Assembly: GCA_019648995.1 (NCBI GenBank)
Contig: BLXT01007177.1
Coordinates: 536,419-559,051 of the forward strand
Length of the DNA: 22,633 bases
From: Plakobranchus ocellatus
Lineage: Eukaryota; Mollusca; Gastropoda; Plakobranchidae
Direction: 5' to 3'
Below the pieces are notes generated by a model. The model saw only the letters and a program-made list of their open reading frames with translations. It did not search any database and was not told the DNA's origin. Positions 9,996-18,999 of this stretch are shown piece by piece. Position numbers and translations under genes: made by a program. Within the stretch, counting starts at the first letter, position 1; the number at the start of each line of letters is the position of its first letter.

Positions 9996-9997
<2 letters not shown>
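9633..9997 (+). other. Open frame upstream of a (GA)n array, unrecognised
   Basis: The frame is open for about 120 codons before entering the GA array, but its first codon is GTG, not ATG, so it could only be an internal exon or chance. The peptide includes KKLMALRVKVSTTGWSF, then WRAGVVVLQDLPKKPPQ and LLKLGYAIVTEDQDDC. The alternation V-x-V ... W-x-x-x-V-V-L-x-D-L ... L-L-x-x-G-Y-A faintly recalls the end of an extended tudor domain, too weak to assign. A donor-like GTAACT follows CDFV near 9931. A 14-bp word, caggcatgagactg, occurs twice just upstream and at the start (about 9568 and 9656). Confidence 0.15.
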
Positions 9998-10049
<52 letters not shown>

Positions 10050-10124
10050 CGAGACAGAGGGAGAGACAGAGAGAGAGGGAGAGAGACAGAGAGACAGAGA
10101 GAGAGTGAGAGAGACAGTGAGAGA

Positions 10125-10162
<38 letters not shown>

Positions 10163-10241
10163 AGACAGACCGAGACAGAGGGAGAGACAGAGAGAGGGAG
10201 AGAGACAGAGAGACAGAGAGAGAGTGAGAGAGAGTGAGAGA

Positions 10242-10279
<38 letters not shown>
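9998..10279. repeat. Compound (GA)n/(GACA)n microsatellite with a 121-bp higher-order duplication
   Basis: The array is almost purely GA, with GACA, GAGG and GAGT variants. A variant cassette, gaccgagacagagggagaga, occurs at about 10047 and 10168, so one unit of roughly 121 bp has been duplicated in tandem. Open frames of RERERE or SLSLSL type across it are products of the repeat. Confidence 0.97.
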
Positions 10280-10281
<2 letters not shown>

Positions 10282-10669
10282 ATTATGTATAGCTTTGTTT
10301 ACAAAAAAGGGAAAAAAGGGCATTAAAGTTTGCACGTAAATTTTGTTTGGCTGGGAATTTAATTCAGATTTCATCTTACCACTATCAGAAAAAAGGAAGA
10401 AAGCAATATCTCAAATGAATGTGCGAAAACTATTTTGCACTACTTTTTAAATATGAATGTAGCGTTGCTAAAAAAGAAAACGAAAAAAACTCCTTTACTA
10501 CACTTCATACAAGACGAAATTTCACCCTCTGACTTATTTATACTTTTTTGCCACTTCATTGTTCCCCAAGATTGGAAGCACTTTGATACTGAACCAGACA
10601 GAAACCAGTACAGCCAGATCATTTGGTCGACAAATGTTTGTAAAATCTTAAAACTAAGCAAAACTCTTT

Positions 10670-11060
10670 ATTAGATCATTCTTTATTTAAACTATACAAC
10701 GCACTCCTAAAGCCTATTCTGACATACAAACTGCGGAATATAGTCAATAACGCAAGCCGAAATGAACAAACTAGTCGCATTCCACAGAAAATTGTTGTGA
10801 AAAGATCTAAATACACACCATCCGACAACGATTTCTAACCAGTCCTTTAAAATATGCAACGAAAGACCACTATTAAGCCATATCATGGAAAATCGTGGAC
10901 GCCTTTTTGGACACAAACTTAGAAAGGACCTAGAGATCCCAGCCAACAAACCTATGCAAGCATATTTTAAACTCGACCCATAAATTTAGAGGAAGGCCTC
11001 AGATAGTAGCCTACTGCCTACAACAACCAGCAACTCACAACGGGATTTCGTAAAGTTTTG
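10670..11060 (+). mobile_element. LINE reverse transcriptase C-terminal remnant (family distinct from the 848-1900 copy)
   Basis: Successive frames on the plus strand show the C-terminal region of a non-LTR reverse transcriptase. LYNALLKPILTYKLRN matches the usual LLKPILTYG.E.W segment. MENRGRLFGHKLRKDLEIPA follows in another frame and matches the R..LFGH.LR...PA block. FRGRPQ after a further shift matches the GRP motif near 10987. At least two frameshifts and several stops show it is inactive. The YADD core and everything upstream are missing. No poly-A or repeat tail is clear before the (CA)n array. Peptide spacing and motifs differ from the SDGRC/VCSRH family elsewhere in the window. Confidence 0.7.
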
Positions 11061-11189
11061 TAAAATATTGGAGATATCACTCACTGTTAATGTCACCAGC
11101 AGAAGGCCACCATCTTTCTTTAAAAGGCGCGTAATGAAGTCCAGAGACAGCTTCATAAGTGATCAACTGTCAAGATGTGATATCTGAAA

Positions 11190-11190
<1 letters not shown>

Positions 11191-11218
<28 letters not shown>
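11191..11218. repeat. (CA)14 microsatellite
   Basis: A pure dinucleotide run lies about 130 bp after the LINE C-terminal remnant. Confidence 0.98.
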
Positions 11219-11220
<2 letters not shown>

Positions 11221-11960
11221 GAAAAAAAACGTTACTGAGTTTTTTTACTTTTTAAGTTTCTTGACCCAAGAATGGTAGTAGACATAAAGCGGACCACTAT
11301 TGCGCTATACTTCTTTGATGTGACATTTCAGCAATATTATTGCGAGAGTGTAATAGCTGATGAAAGAGAAAAACTGAATTCACATGTAAAATCATGTAAT
11401 TGTCAATCTCCCAAAATTCATATGCATTTTAAGAACTTTAAAATTTACATATAACACTTTGAAGGGAATATTTAGCAAGTATTAATGGCAAACGAAGGCT
11501 TAACATTTTATAGAACATTTGTATAAGATTTAACGCATTAAACAACCTTAGCCATTGTCTTGTGAGCTTGCATCTGAGTCCCTATGACAAAAACCATTCT
11601 GCTTGGATTTTTTTTTTGGTAGCTCGTCTATTGCCTGTCCTGTCTAACTTTTAAACTTCCGCCTCGTCTTTTTCAGGCAGTTTAGACAGGTAGCCAACTT
11701 CTGTAATAGTTGACTTTTTCTCAAGGGTCCGGGTATCACCTCATTTTTCACTTTTTGGCATTAACCTTTGGGTCTCATTTCAGCTTTTCAAAAATACATC
11801 CTTTCAAAAGAAGCTTGTGAAATTACAGAAATGTCTATTTTACTTCCCTGCTGGGTTTGCTAGTCTTCGCACCACACATTAGGGTTGAGACTGTGCTCTT
11901 GCGCTGGTACTAGCGGTGGGACTATTATAATGCCGACATTCTGATCCTGATTTGGTTTGT
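11219..11960. other. Unassigned sequence with one small open frame
   Basis: An ATG-started plus frame at 11272-11454 gives 60 residues (MVVDIKRTTIALYFFDVTFQ...) with no recognisable domain and ordinary length. The remainder is AT-rich with pyrimidine-rich patches (11600-11830). No other structure seen. Confidence 0.4.
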
Positions 11961-11984
11961 TTCCATTGTATAAAACTTGTCATC

Positions 11985-12075
11985 AAGATGATCTCAGGCT
12001 TCCAGGCCCTTTATGAGGTCAGGGCAACGGTGGTGGAACTCGAACCGATTGATGGATTTGAAATTCTTCAAATCT
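11985..12075 (-). mobile_element. tRNA-derived SINE-like fragment
   Basis: The complement of 12035-12046 reads GGTTCGAGTTCC, a good Pol III box B. It is followed by CACCACCGTTGCCCTG and cctgagatcatcttgatg. The same order (box B, then a GCC-CTG word) occurs at 12740-12850, and the cctgagat(a/c) tail recurs at 19510-19600, which suggests one SINE family. Box A is not convincing here. Confidence 0.45.
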
Positions 12076-12264
12076 TCAAGCACTGGAATTTTCTTACGAT
12101 AGCAGGCCTGTGTATCACCTTGTTTCCTCTCACATTGTCAACAGACACGTAGCCTCGTTAAACAACATAAAAAAAAAAAATTACCAAAATCAATTTTTCA
12201 ATGTTGATGATGTAATAAAAAAATTAAAATAAAAAAAAAATGCCTTTTATATCTTGCAAGCTTA

Positions 12265-12266
<2 letters not shown>

Positions 12267-12333
<67 letters not shown>
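12267..12333. repeat. (CT)n microsatellite
   Basis: An almost pure CT run of about 67 bp with one interrupting C. Confidence 0.98.
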
Positions 12334-12538
12334 CAGATATTCCGCACAGGCTTTAGAGTGGACTTTCCTCTGCTTTTTTTCCGATATCGTCCGTTTTACC
12401 CATTGCCCTCTTTCTTAGATCCATTACTAAAATAACATTATGATAATAAAGAATTAGCATAAAGAGCTATAATATTTGGCTCTTAAAGGTCTTAACTATC
12501 TCACTATTTAAAGTTACGCTGGTTTTTATCTCTACAAG

Positions 12539-12619
12539 TCTAGAAGACATTTACGAGCGCGATGATGAACAGAGCACAGATGCAGTGCGGAGCAAGCCTT
12601 TGTACATTAGACACAGCCA
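12539..12619 (+). other. Exon-like 81-nt open segment, unrecognised
   Basis: A pyrimidine-rich acceptor (ggtttttatctctacaag) ends at 12538 and a donor-like GTGATA starts at 12620. The 81 nt between them are open in the frame SLEDIYERDDEQSTDAV then RSKPLYIRHS, and are richer in G+C than the flanks. It is a short stretch with no recognised homology, so chance is a serious alternative. Confidence 0.12.
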
Positions 12620-12739
12620 GTGATATATTCTATGCTACTTTTATATGGACTTACCTTTTTCTCCTGCTACTTGTTTTTTATAATAATTAGCATATTTTCT
12701 ATCACCAGCATTGTCTTGCATAAAGCAAATCTTTATCCA

Positions 12740-12850
12740 GTTGTTGAAACTCTTCTTCAGACCAGGGCGCCAGTGGCGGGGCTCGAACTCGCGACAGAAG
12801 GGCTCCTGTATTTGTCAGGCAGGTTCGCTTAAGTCCAGGTTTAGCTATAG
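12740..12850 (-). mobile_element. tRNA-derived SINE-like element with box A and box B
   Basis: On the minus strand TAGCTAAACCTGG (12835-12847) resembles Pol III box A, and GAGTTCGAGCC (12780-12790) fits box B, about 44 nt apart. CCCCGCCACTGGCGCCCTGG follows, parallel to the fragment at 11985-12075. One frame reads LLSRVRAPPLAPW, a peptide I associate with SINE-derived spurious proteins in sea-slug gene sets. That association is recall, not a search result. Confidence 0.55.
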
Positions 12851-13275
12851 AGTTGGTCACCAAAATCAAACATGTAGGGTCCACTGCGGAGTCAATTGTT
12901 TTGCTCTGAAGCATATAGCACTACGTAGTCGGCCAGCCTGCAACCGTGAAGATCAGTTAAATAAAAAAATCAAAATCCACTTGTTATGTATAGCAGGAAT
13001 TTCCAACATGTCAAATTCGCTTATATTATACAACTGTCAATTGGTAGAAAAGCATTCCCATGAGAAAAAGGACAGGAATTGTGAACTATATACATTCTTT
13101 GGTAGGAAAAAATCTTAGCTCTCACCGATCTCGAGGTTGCTGCTGCACCGTTGATACATTTTGGCGAGTGACAGTTTTTGGAATTGAAGGATAAATATTG
13201 ACTATGATGAATGGAATTTGTGTTTTAAAAAACCTTAAGTCCCCACAATATTTTTTTTCAGTTTAAGCCTGATAT

Positions 13276-13436
13276 TAAGTTTCAAAATGCCTTTATTTTG
13301 CTTTCCTTTTCTTTTTTTTTTTTACAACATGCTTAAGTAAAACTCGACTGTTTAGTTTCAACCATCATTTTAAGTTTCAAAATGTCATTTGTTTTTCTTT
13401 TTTTTCAACAGCATGCTAAAAGAAAAACACAACTAA
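13276..13436 (+). repeat. Two-unit tandem repeat, period about 95 bp
   Basis: Both units start taagtttcaaaatg, continue into a T-rich run, and end with an acaacatgctt/caacagcatgct word followed by aa(g/a)..aaaac(t/a)c and aact. Unit 2 starts at 13371. Confidence 0.7.
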
Positions 13437-13439
13437 AAA

Positions 13440-14240
13440 AGTATATATCTTAACATATGAGAACCGACGCATTGTGTTGTCAAGTCAAACTTATCATTTG
13501 TTTTAGTCGATGCTTTGTCCTATAAAGCTAAATAAACTGCATTCCATAATCATTAAAAAACACAGAACAAATCTTGAGAGAAGAAAAAGGCAGAAAAAAA
13601 CAACTGGAAATATCATTTGTCTTTCTTTTAACGGTGCATATGTATTCAATAGAAACAAAGACTAGGGGAGATGCTATAAAAATGAAATATATAAGAGCAT
13701 TGAAAAACAGAGCTTTTCTTTAGCTACTAAAGTTTGGTTAACCTCACGCCTCTTAATTTCTATTGTCTTTGGTGTCCATATTCTATGTCCTTTCTAATCC
13801 TTTTTTATGATGGGAAGGCTATGAAATCTGACAGAATTTTAGTTATTGGGTCAACAGCTGATATGCATATATGAATAGATTATGAAAGCAATCTATTGCA
13901 AAGCGATACCTAGCAACTTTTATTGGGCCCGTTATGATAATATTGAACTATACTGCGTTTCAATGGCAACTATCTAGGTTTATTTATAAAGCCCTTAATA
14001 AGCCCGCAAAAATCCGTCTAGTGATATTTCATTCATGTATTTGTTATGTCAAAGAGAATGAATAAATGAATACGGATCGAGAGTTGTAAAAATTGTCTAG
14101 ATAAATCCTTGTGCAAATCTATAAAAGTTTCTACGGCCCTACGATGTTTAGGAAGATTCTTTTTTTTCCTTTGTTATCATCATTTAAGACAAAATTTTGG
14201 ATAATATATATTAGTAGATATAGATTATTTTTCTCTCGCC
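13440..14240. other. Unassigned AT-rich sequence
   Basis: No gene, RNA or clear repeat is visible between the tandem repeat and the ACC/ATC array. Confidence 0.5.
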
Positions 14241-14245
14241 CCTCA

Positions 14246-14897
14246 CTACCACCTCCAGGTATCATTATAACCACTACTACCACAAACATCCATCATCATT
14301 ACCACTACCATTACCAACACTATCACCACTACCACAACTATCGCCACCACGACCACCAGAACCATTTCTATATCTATCACTACTGCTATCACAATAAAAA
14401 CCACCCAACCACACCATGAGCCGCTACCATTACTACAACTATTACCATTACAATTACAATAGTCATTATTATCACCACCTCTACGACAGCACTCGCCATT
14501 ACTATTACCACCGCTATCACTACTAGCAACACCAATATCACCGACATCGCCACAATTATCACCACTACCACCGACATAGCCACTACAATCACCACTACCA
14601 TCACTACCACCGTCCCCAACACCATCAGCGCTACCACCGACGTCGCTATTACCATGACCACTATCACCCCCATTACCATCACTACTACCATCCTCACCAA
14701 CACACCTTCTACTACCACCACCACCACTTCCATAATCACTACCGTCACCACTACCATCGACATCGCCGCACCATCACCATCACCAATATTAATACTACCA
14801 CCGACATAAAAATTACCATCACCAATATCATCACCACTACTACCTACATAGACACTACCATCACCACTAACATGGCTACTCCAATCACCACCACCAT
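14246..14897. repeat. Long imperfect (ACC/ATC/ACT)n trinucleotide array
   Basis: About 650 bp of degenerate ACC, ATC and ACT triplets with interspersed GCC, GAC and AAC variants. All three frames on each strand become low-complexity peptides (HHYHYH or VVVMVV type), which explains the long open frames over it. It stops about 30 bp before a LINE 3' fragment in the plus orientation. Confidence 0.97.
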
Positions 14898-14924
14898 TTC
14901 TCTTTCCAAGCAGAAATCAATGGG

Positions 14925-15232
14925 GTCAGTAATTAATGAGAAAGGCAGGATAGCAAAAGCAAAGAGACTGCAATTAGACAGGTAGTATGGGATCAATTTT
15001 TAGGTCATATTTCGTGACATAAGACTTTAGAACACTGAGCAATCACTGAAAAGATTGCTGGCAAACGCAGTAGAGGTTGACATAGAGTAGCGATTTTCGA
15101 AAGTTTCAAATATTGAACAATAGGCAAGGCTAGCAACAAAAACTTTATGAGTTAACTGAAAATAGGTTTGAGTAGAGGAACATGATCGCCAAAGACTGTT
15201 TCAGACATAACATCTAATGAAGAAATGTGGGA
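14925..15232 (+). mobile_element. LINE reverse transcriptase 3' end fragment (SDGRC/VCSRH family)
   Basis: This aligns to the last part of the fragments at 848-1900 and 20981-21545. It shows an IRQ word, FLGHIS (GHI motif), LEH.AITEKIAGKRSRG, and a tail aggtttgagtagaggaacat followed by gatcgcca. Stops and frameshifts abound. It retains only about 300 bp. The end aacatctaatgaagaa parallels the stop-plus-TAATGATGAA end of the minus-strand copy. Confidence 0.85.
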
Positions 15233-15239
15233 TACTAGT

Positions 15240-15557
15240 AGAGTAAAGGTATTTAAAACACGTTACGCCTCTGGTAAAAATCTGTAGCATTTCAGTCAAG
15301 CTGTATTTACTCCAGTGATATGAAACCATGTGCATTCAAAATTGCCGGACAGGTAAAGGCTGTCAAAAACAAAAGAAAAAGTCTGCTTCCCAAATGTTGG
15401 GTATCCTACACGAATTCGTTTAAAGGTTTTGGACTGTCAAAGGTCAACATGACCGTATGATCTGAATCATCTTTTCACCAGACGCATTTTGATGCTCAGA
15501 AAGTGAGTGACGCCAATCAATTCCTCCATCTTCTACTTCTCTCATTAACGTATGAGA
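15240..15557. other. Unassigned sequence
   Basis: No feature recognised between the LINE 3' end and the open frame on the minus strand. Confidence 0.5.
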
Positions 15558-15911
15558 TCATGACTGGTGATTTCCTTGAAACTGTTTGTTTGAAGGCTGA
15601 CAGTGACAAAGATGTCTAGAAATATCGTATTTTTTGCCTGGTCGCCTGACCATGAGGTCTGCATTATCGTGATTGTTAACTTTAATGTTTTCCTGTCTAA
15701 GACCCTGGCCGATTAACTCGAGCTTATCATGACAAACCTTTGGAATGGTATTCAGCTTTCTAATGGAGAGATATTTATCAATAAGGAAGGCCCTCTGCCT
15801 CTCTGTTGCTGTTACCAGAGACAGCACCACTATCTCTCTCTCTCTCTCTCTGGGCACGTTTGCTTCGCCTCTCTGGAATAGGAAAGGGCCCCAGGGATTT
15901 TTCTTTTGCAT
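15558..15911 (-). other. Hypothetical 117-codon open frame, unrecognised
   Basis: A true ATG (15909-15911) opens a minus-strand frame of 117 residues, the longest ATG-started frame here not driven mainly by a repeat. It runs through a short (GA)n tract (15832-15852, peptide REREREI), then reads ERQRAFLIDKYLSIRKLN, KVCHDKLELIGQGL and VRRPGKKYDISRHLC. The -3 base is T, a poor start context. I recognise no domain. In a window of this size and composition about one such frame is expected by chance, so I hold this loosely. It sits in the GC-richer 15.6-16.4 kb segment. Confidence 0.15.
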
Positions 15912-16061
15912 TCAATTAATGTAACTCGAGGACTCGGAGACAGTGCCCAGAGACACATTGCACGGAACTTCAGTCGTGTCTTGTGGCTACACCGCAAGTC
16001 TATATTTCCAGCAAAATTGTAGGGCTTCAACTGGGATTGGCCTAAGCTCGTTCCTGAGAAA

Positions 16062-16160
16062 ATGACCAGCCGATCGGGCCGCAGAGGTCAATTCTCTTCC
16101 CCCGCTCCCATCTTCAAGACAGCTTTTAAGAGGAAAAATTTGGCCAGAGAGGTGTGTTGA
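16062..16160 (+). other. Short ATG frame in good start context, unrecognised
   Basis: GAGAAAATGA gives a favourable start context (A at -3). The 32-codon frame reads MTSRSGRRGQFSSPAPIFKT then AFKRKNLARE and stops, with a weak donor-like GTGTGT at the GAG/GTG boundary near 16151. It is basic and protein-like, and lies in the GC-richest unique sequence of the window. Could be a first coding exon or chance. Confidence 0.12.
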
Positions 16161-16202
16161 TGAGGGACAGCCACTAACACCTCTAACACTGGACTGTTAC
16201 CT

Positions 16203-16229
16203 CCCCTTCTCCACCCCACTCCCCCACCC
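16203..16229 (-). promoter_or_regulatory. G-quadruplex motif
   Basis: The minus strand carries four G-runs of at least three (GGG, GGGGG, GGGG, GGG) with loops of 1, 3 and 7 nt. It lies about 150 bp upstream of the TATA box at 16381. Folding is inferred from sequence only. Confidence 0.4.
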
Positions 16230-16380
16230 GATCCATCCGTGCCCCCATACGGGTTTCCCCTCTCGGCAAGAAAGGCATCCATGCTGTGAGGGTGGGCCTC
16301 TCCATTTTTTTTCCAATACCGGTAGACTGCGTGGAAAAGAAGTAAGGACTTTTTTAAAAAAGCTGACGAAGAGACTCTAG

Positions 16381-16390
16381 TATATAAAAG
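16381..16390 (+). promoter_or_regulatory. TATA box, possible RNA polymerase II core promoter
   Basis: TATATAAAAG is a strong TATA match lying at the downstream edge of the GC-richer 15.9-16.3 kb segment. A start would be expected about 30 bp downstream, near 16411. The first ATG after that (16441) opens only Met-Tyr-stop, so any transcript would need a downstream start or splicing. No coding exon is recognised downstream. Confidence 0.25.
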
Positions 16391-16577
16391 GAAGCTGAGA
16401 TAAAGCACAAAAGCAACCTAGAGGGAAAGCGAAGTCACCTATGTACTGACTAAAGACAAAAACCTGGTGTGGAATCGCGACGGACCAATCTTTTCTCAAA
16501 GAGATGGGTCTGGTTATTTTCTGAACTTATAAAAATTGCGATAAAACGCGAAACTTAGGGAATTGTGTAATAATTGA

Positions 16578-16847
16578 GAATCAAAAGGGCGAAGTAGGAG
16601 AATCAGCTTATCTAGAGTGGATCGAGATCAATTGATCGAATGGTTGGAAAACAAAAGAGAGAGAACGAGGGATAAACAGAGACAAAGGTATCACATAAAG
16701 AAGGCACAAGACAGGGTAGAGATAGAACATGAAGATGCAAACAAAGAGAGATGGGACAACGATAAAAAGGAGACAAGAAAAATCAACAGAAAAGACACAG
16801 CTGAACACGGCTTGCCTTTGAGTTTCACAACTTTACAAGAGTTGTGA
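16578..16847 (+). other. Highly charged open frame downstream of the TATA box, unrecognised
   Basis: The frame is open for 89 codons without an ATG near its start. It encodes a very charged peptide including DQLIEWLENKRERTRDKQRQ and QDRVEIEHEDANKERWDNDK. The pattern would favour a long alpha helix or coiled coil, but purine-rich DNA gives such peptides automatically. It could be an internal exon. No homologue is recognised. Confidence 0.12.
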
Positions 16848-16849
16848 AA

Positions 16850-17300
16850 ATCCAGGTTATACTTTTGATATACCGCATTCATTTTGAGAATTTTGATAAA
16901 GTTTTACTTCTTTCATTCAAAAAAATCACTGCAACTGGTGCAGTAGTATACGCGGAGACCCCGTCACCCGCGTCTTCTCCCAAAAACCAAGGAGCTACGC
17001 GCAACCACTGCTTTAAATTTACTACGCCATAAACGAAATAAATGTCCTTTAAGATTGGCTTTATGACCTACTATATTTAAAGCAGAGGCTAAGCATAACA
17101 CCTTGTTTGGAAGGCAAACAGATCTCAACTTGTGAGATTATGCTCAGTCTTAAAATCAGTCTGCACCAATAATTTTTAGCCTAGACTTTTGCCGCAGACC
17201 AATTTCAGACTGAACAAGAAGACTGTTGATGCACGGCTTCCCTCTGACAGCTCCAGTGGTGATGGATATACCGCGAATAGCACCAACACACATAATAAAA
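16850..17300. other. Unassigned sequence
   Basis: No clear feature. A brief GC-rich patch lies near 16950-17000 (CGCGG, CCGTCACCCGCG). Confidence 0.45.
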
Positions 17301-17324
17301 AATAGAAAGCAGAAAACATGATAG

Positions 17325-17500
17325 TTTTCTCTGAGAGAGGAAAATAGGAAAGATGGAAATGAAAATTACCAACGAGGAAAGAGCATGAACAAGGGAAAAA
17401 AAAAAGAAAAGGAAACAAAGAAGCAAAAGGGAAGAAAAAAAAGCAAATAAGAAAATTCCATCAAAGTTGACAAAGAGGACCGATAAAAACACCAAAAAAA
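17325..17500 (+). repeat. Purine-rich (A+G) low-complexity tract
   Basis: Long GA/AAG-rich stretches with few pyrimidines. The complementary frames read as phenylalanine/leucine/serine-rich pseudo-peptides, which are not genes. Confidence 0.8.
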
Positions 17501-17579
17501 CATGAAAATGATGAGTAACATAGAATCACATTATTCACATACAAATGGCGACAGGAAAGATTAAAAACAAAGTCAGTTG

Positions 17580-17607
17580 ATGAATGAATGAATGAATGAA
17601 TAAATGA
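17580..17607. repeat. (TGAA)n microsatellite
   Basis: About six TGAA units followed by a TAAATGAA variant. Confidence 0.9.
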
Positions 17608-17609
17608 AA

Positions 17610-18105
17610 GACAATGACCAGCAGAGGAGGAAACAAAAACAGTTAAGTGAACAAAATACTGACCAAATTCCATAGCTGAAGATGCGTTAGAAAATACTGA
17701 AGAAAAGAAATCAGATTAGTATTAGACCTTTAGTAGAAGTATAAAACGTATACAAATACCGCACTCCCAGAAACAGATAAATAAGTTTAAGGATCCTGAA
17801 GATGCAATGATGGTTGAAGGAAATGAAACAAATATAGTATATTTTCACTATATTAGACCTTTGAAATGGATAGTCTGAATGATTGAATATTGATTTATCG
17901 ACTGATTCAACGTTTAATTCAATAGCTGATATCTGACCCGCTGTGTCCCAGTGATGTTTAATGCCTGCAGTTCACCATAAGCGCTACATGCAGCATGTGT
18001 AGAATTTCAGAAGCTCAGCCTTCAGAATTTCAAAAAAGGAAAAGAAGAAAAACTTTACCAAAGCAAACATTTCCCCTCCCAGAACCAGCTTCTCGCCTCG
18101 ACCTT
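17610..18105. other. Unassigned sequence
   Basis: AT-rich DNA with no recognised feature. Confidence 0.5.
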
Positions 18106-18109
18106 CACT

Positions 18110-18140
18110 CCCTTCCCCTCCCCTCCCCGAACCCTCTCCC
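18110..18140 (-). promoter_or_regulatory. G-quadruplex motif
   Basis: On the minus strand five runs of three or four G (GGGTTCGGGGAGGGGAGGGG, then AAGGG) are separated by loops of 1 to 3 nt, a strong quadruplex pattern. It lies 32 bp from the (GT)n array and just beyond the 3' end of the minus-strand LINE. Confidence 0.5.
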
Positions 18141-18168
18141 ACAAGAGATATTAATAAAGCTGATTAGA

Positions 18169-18171
<3 letters not shown>

Positions 18172-18209
<38 letters not shown>
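18172..18209. repeat. (GT)n microsatellite
   Basis: A pure GT run of about 38 bp. Confidence 0.98.
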
Positions 18210-18210
<1 letters not shown>

Positions 18211-18224
18211 TGAAGTGCTATCTC

Positions 18225-18990
18225 TTGTTGGGTTGATGTGAAATGGACTTCCATCTGTCTCTGCCGACACTGATATATTATGTCAATGCTTTTTTTTTTT
18301 TCTTGTCCATGACTTGATGCCATTCTTCGACATTAAAAATTGTCTTTGTCTTTCTCTCTTCCCCTCCATATGGTCAGGAGTATAGTTTTGTATATTATGT
18401 CTTATGTCTTGTGTGTCCAAAAAGAAATTTAATTTTCTACTTTGGATCGTTGCTAGCAGAGATGGTTTGACAAGTTTTTGTTTACTTAAGTCTTCATTTT
18501 CTATTATCTCTATTAAGTTTGTTTCGCCGGTTTTCCTTGAAGTTCACATTTTCTTTTTCGGGGCTTGTTTAATGTCCATCTATCACTTGCTTACAAAAGT
18601 ATAACACGTTACCAGACGCAATCAGAGCATTGACGCGTTCTTTGCCTTCATTTTTATGAATATCAATTATTTTGATATGTCAATGCACATTTTTCACCTT
18701 CTATAATTGCCCGAACTAGGTATTTAACCTTTTTACTTGTTCAATTTGTGCGTCTGCGACTGACACGTGTGTTCTGGATGGGATCCTTTTAAGACAATAC
18801 CATTATTTTCATTTTTTATGTTGGTGTATGGGCCACCGAATTCAGTTATTTCCTGCATGGCGTGTTCAGTGTGGCTTGTTTTTCTCTTTCTGCTCTGCTG
18901 CGAGTGGTATAGCATGAATATAATTATTGCAGATTATTTATATTCCTTTCACTTATGCAGATTCCTCAGTTGTTTATTTCTCTGAAGATG
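18225..18990 (-). mobile_element. Badly decayed LINE reverse transcriptase fragment, second family
   Basis: Reading the minus strand from 18990 down, pieces of a non-LTR reverse transcriptase C-terminal half appear in order in shifting frames. NINNL precedes the expected YADD position, where the box itself is destroyed. KMKIMVLS corresponds to the KKTKIM block. DAQIEQVKR followed by a broken YLG block comes next. KPSLLATIQSRKLNFF corresponds to the L..I..RK..FFGH block. MEGKRERQRQF is the GKR.RGRQR motif, and SWT then GRDRWKSI is the terminal W.G...DR..W block. Many frameshifts and stops show it is ancient. Two ATG frames inside (18733-18915 minus, 18767-18985 plus) are by-products of this remnant. 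Confidence 0.75.
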
Positions 18991-18999
18991 AATTCGGTG

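Noticed and set aside
9987..10374. Long open frames with RERERE or SLSLSL peptides
   Set aside because: They are translations of the (GA)n array and its complement, with non-ATG starts in at least one case.
14111..14763. Histidine/tyrosine-rich and valine/methionine-rich open frames of over 100 codons
   Set aside because: They follow the ACC/ATC triplet array. A triplet repeat keeps frames open without selection.
16088..16408. 106-codon minus-strand frame over the GC-rich segment
   Set aside because: It begins with GTG rather than ATG, has no recognisable domain, and overlaps the quadruplex and TATA motifs. The GC-rich composition alone explains the lack of stops.
17176..17495. Phenylalanine/leucine-rich minus-strand frames resembling membrane proteins
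   Set aside because: They are the complement of a purine-rich low-complexity tract. The hydrophobicity comes from TTT/TTC/CTT codons forced by composition.
18733..18985. Overlapping ATG frames on both strands
   Set aside because: They lie inside the decayed LINE fragment on the minus strand and do not follow a single conserved frame.
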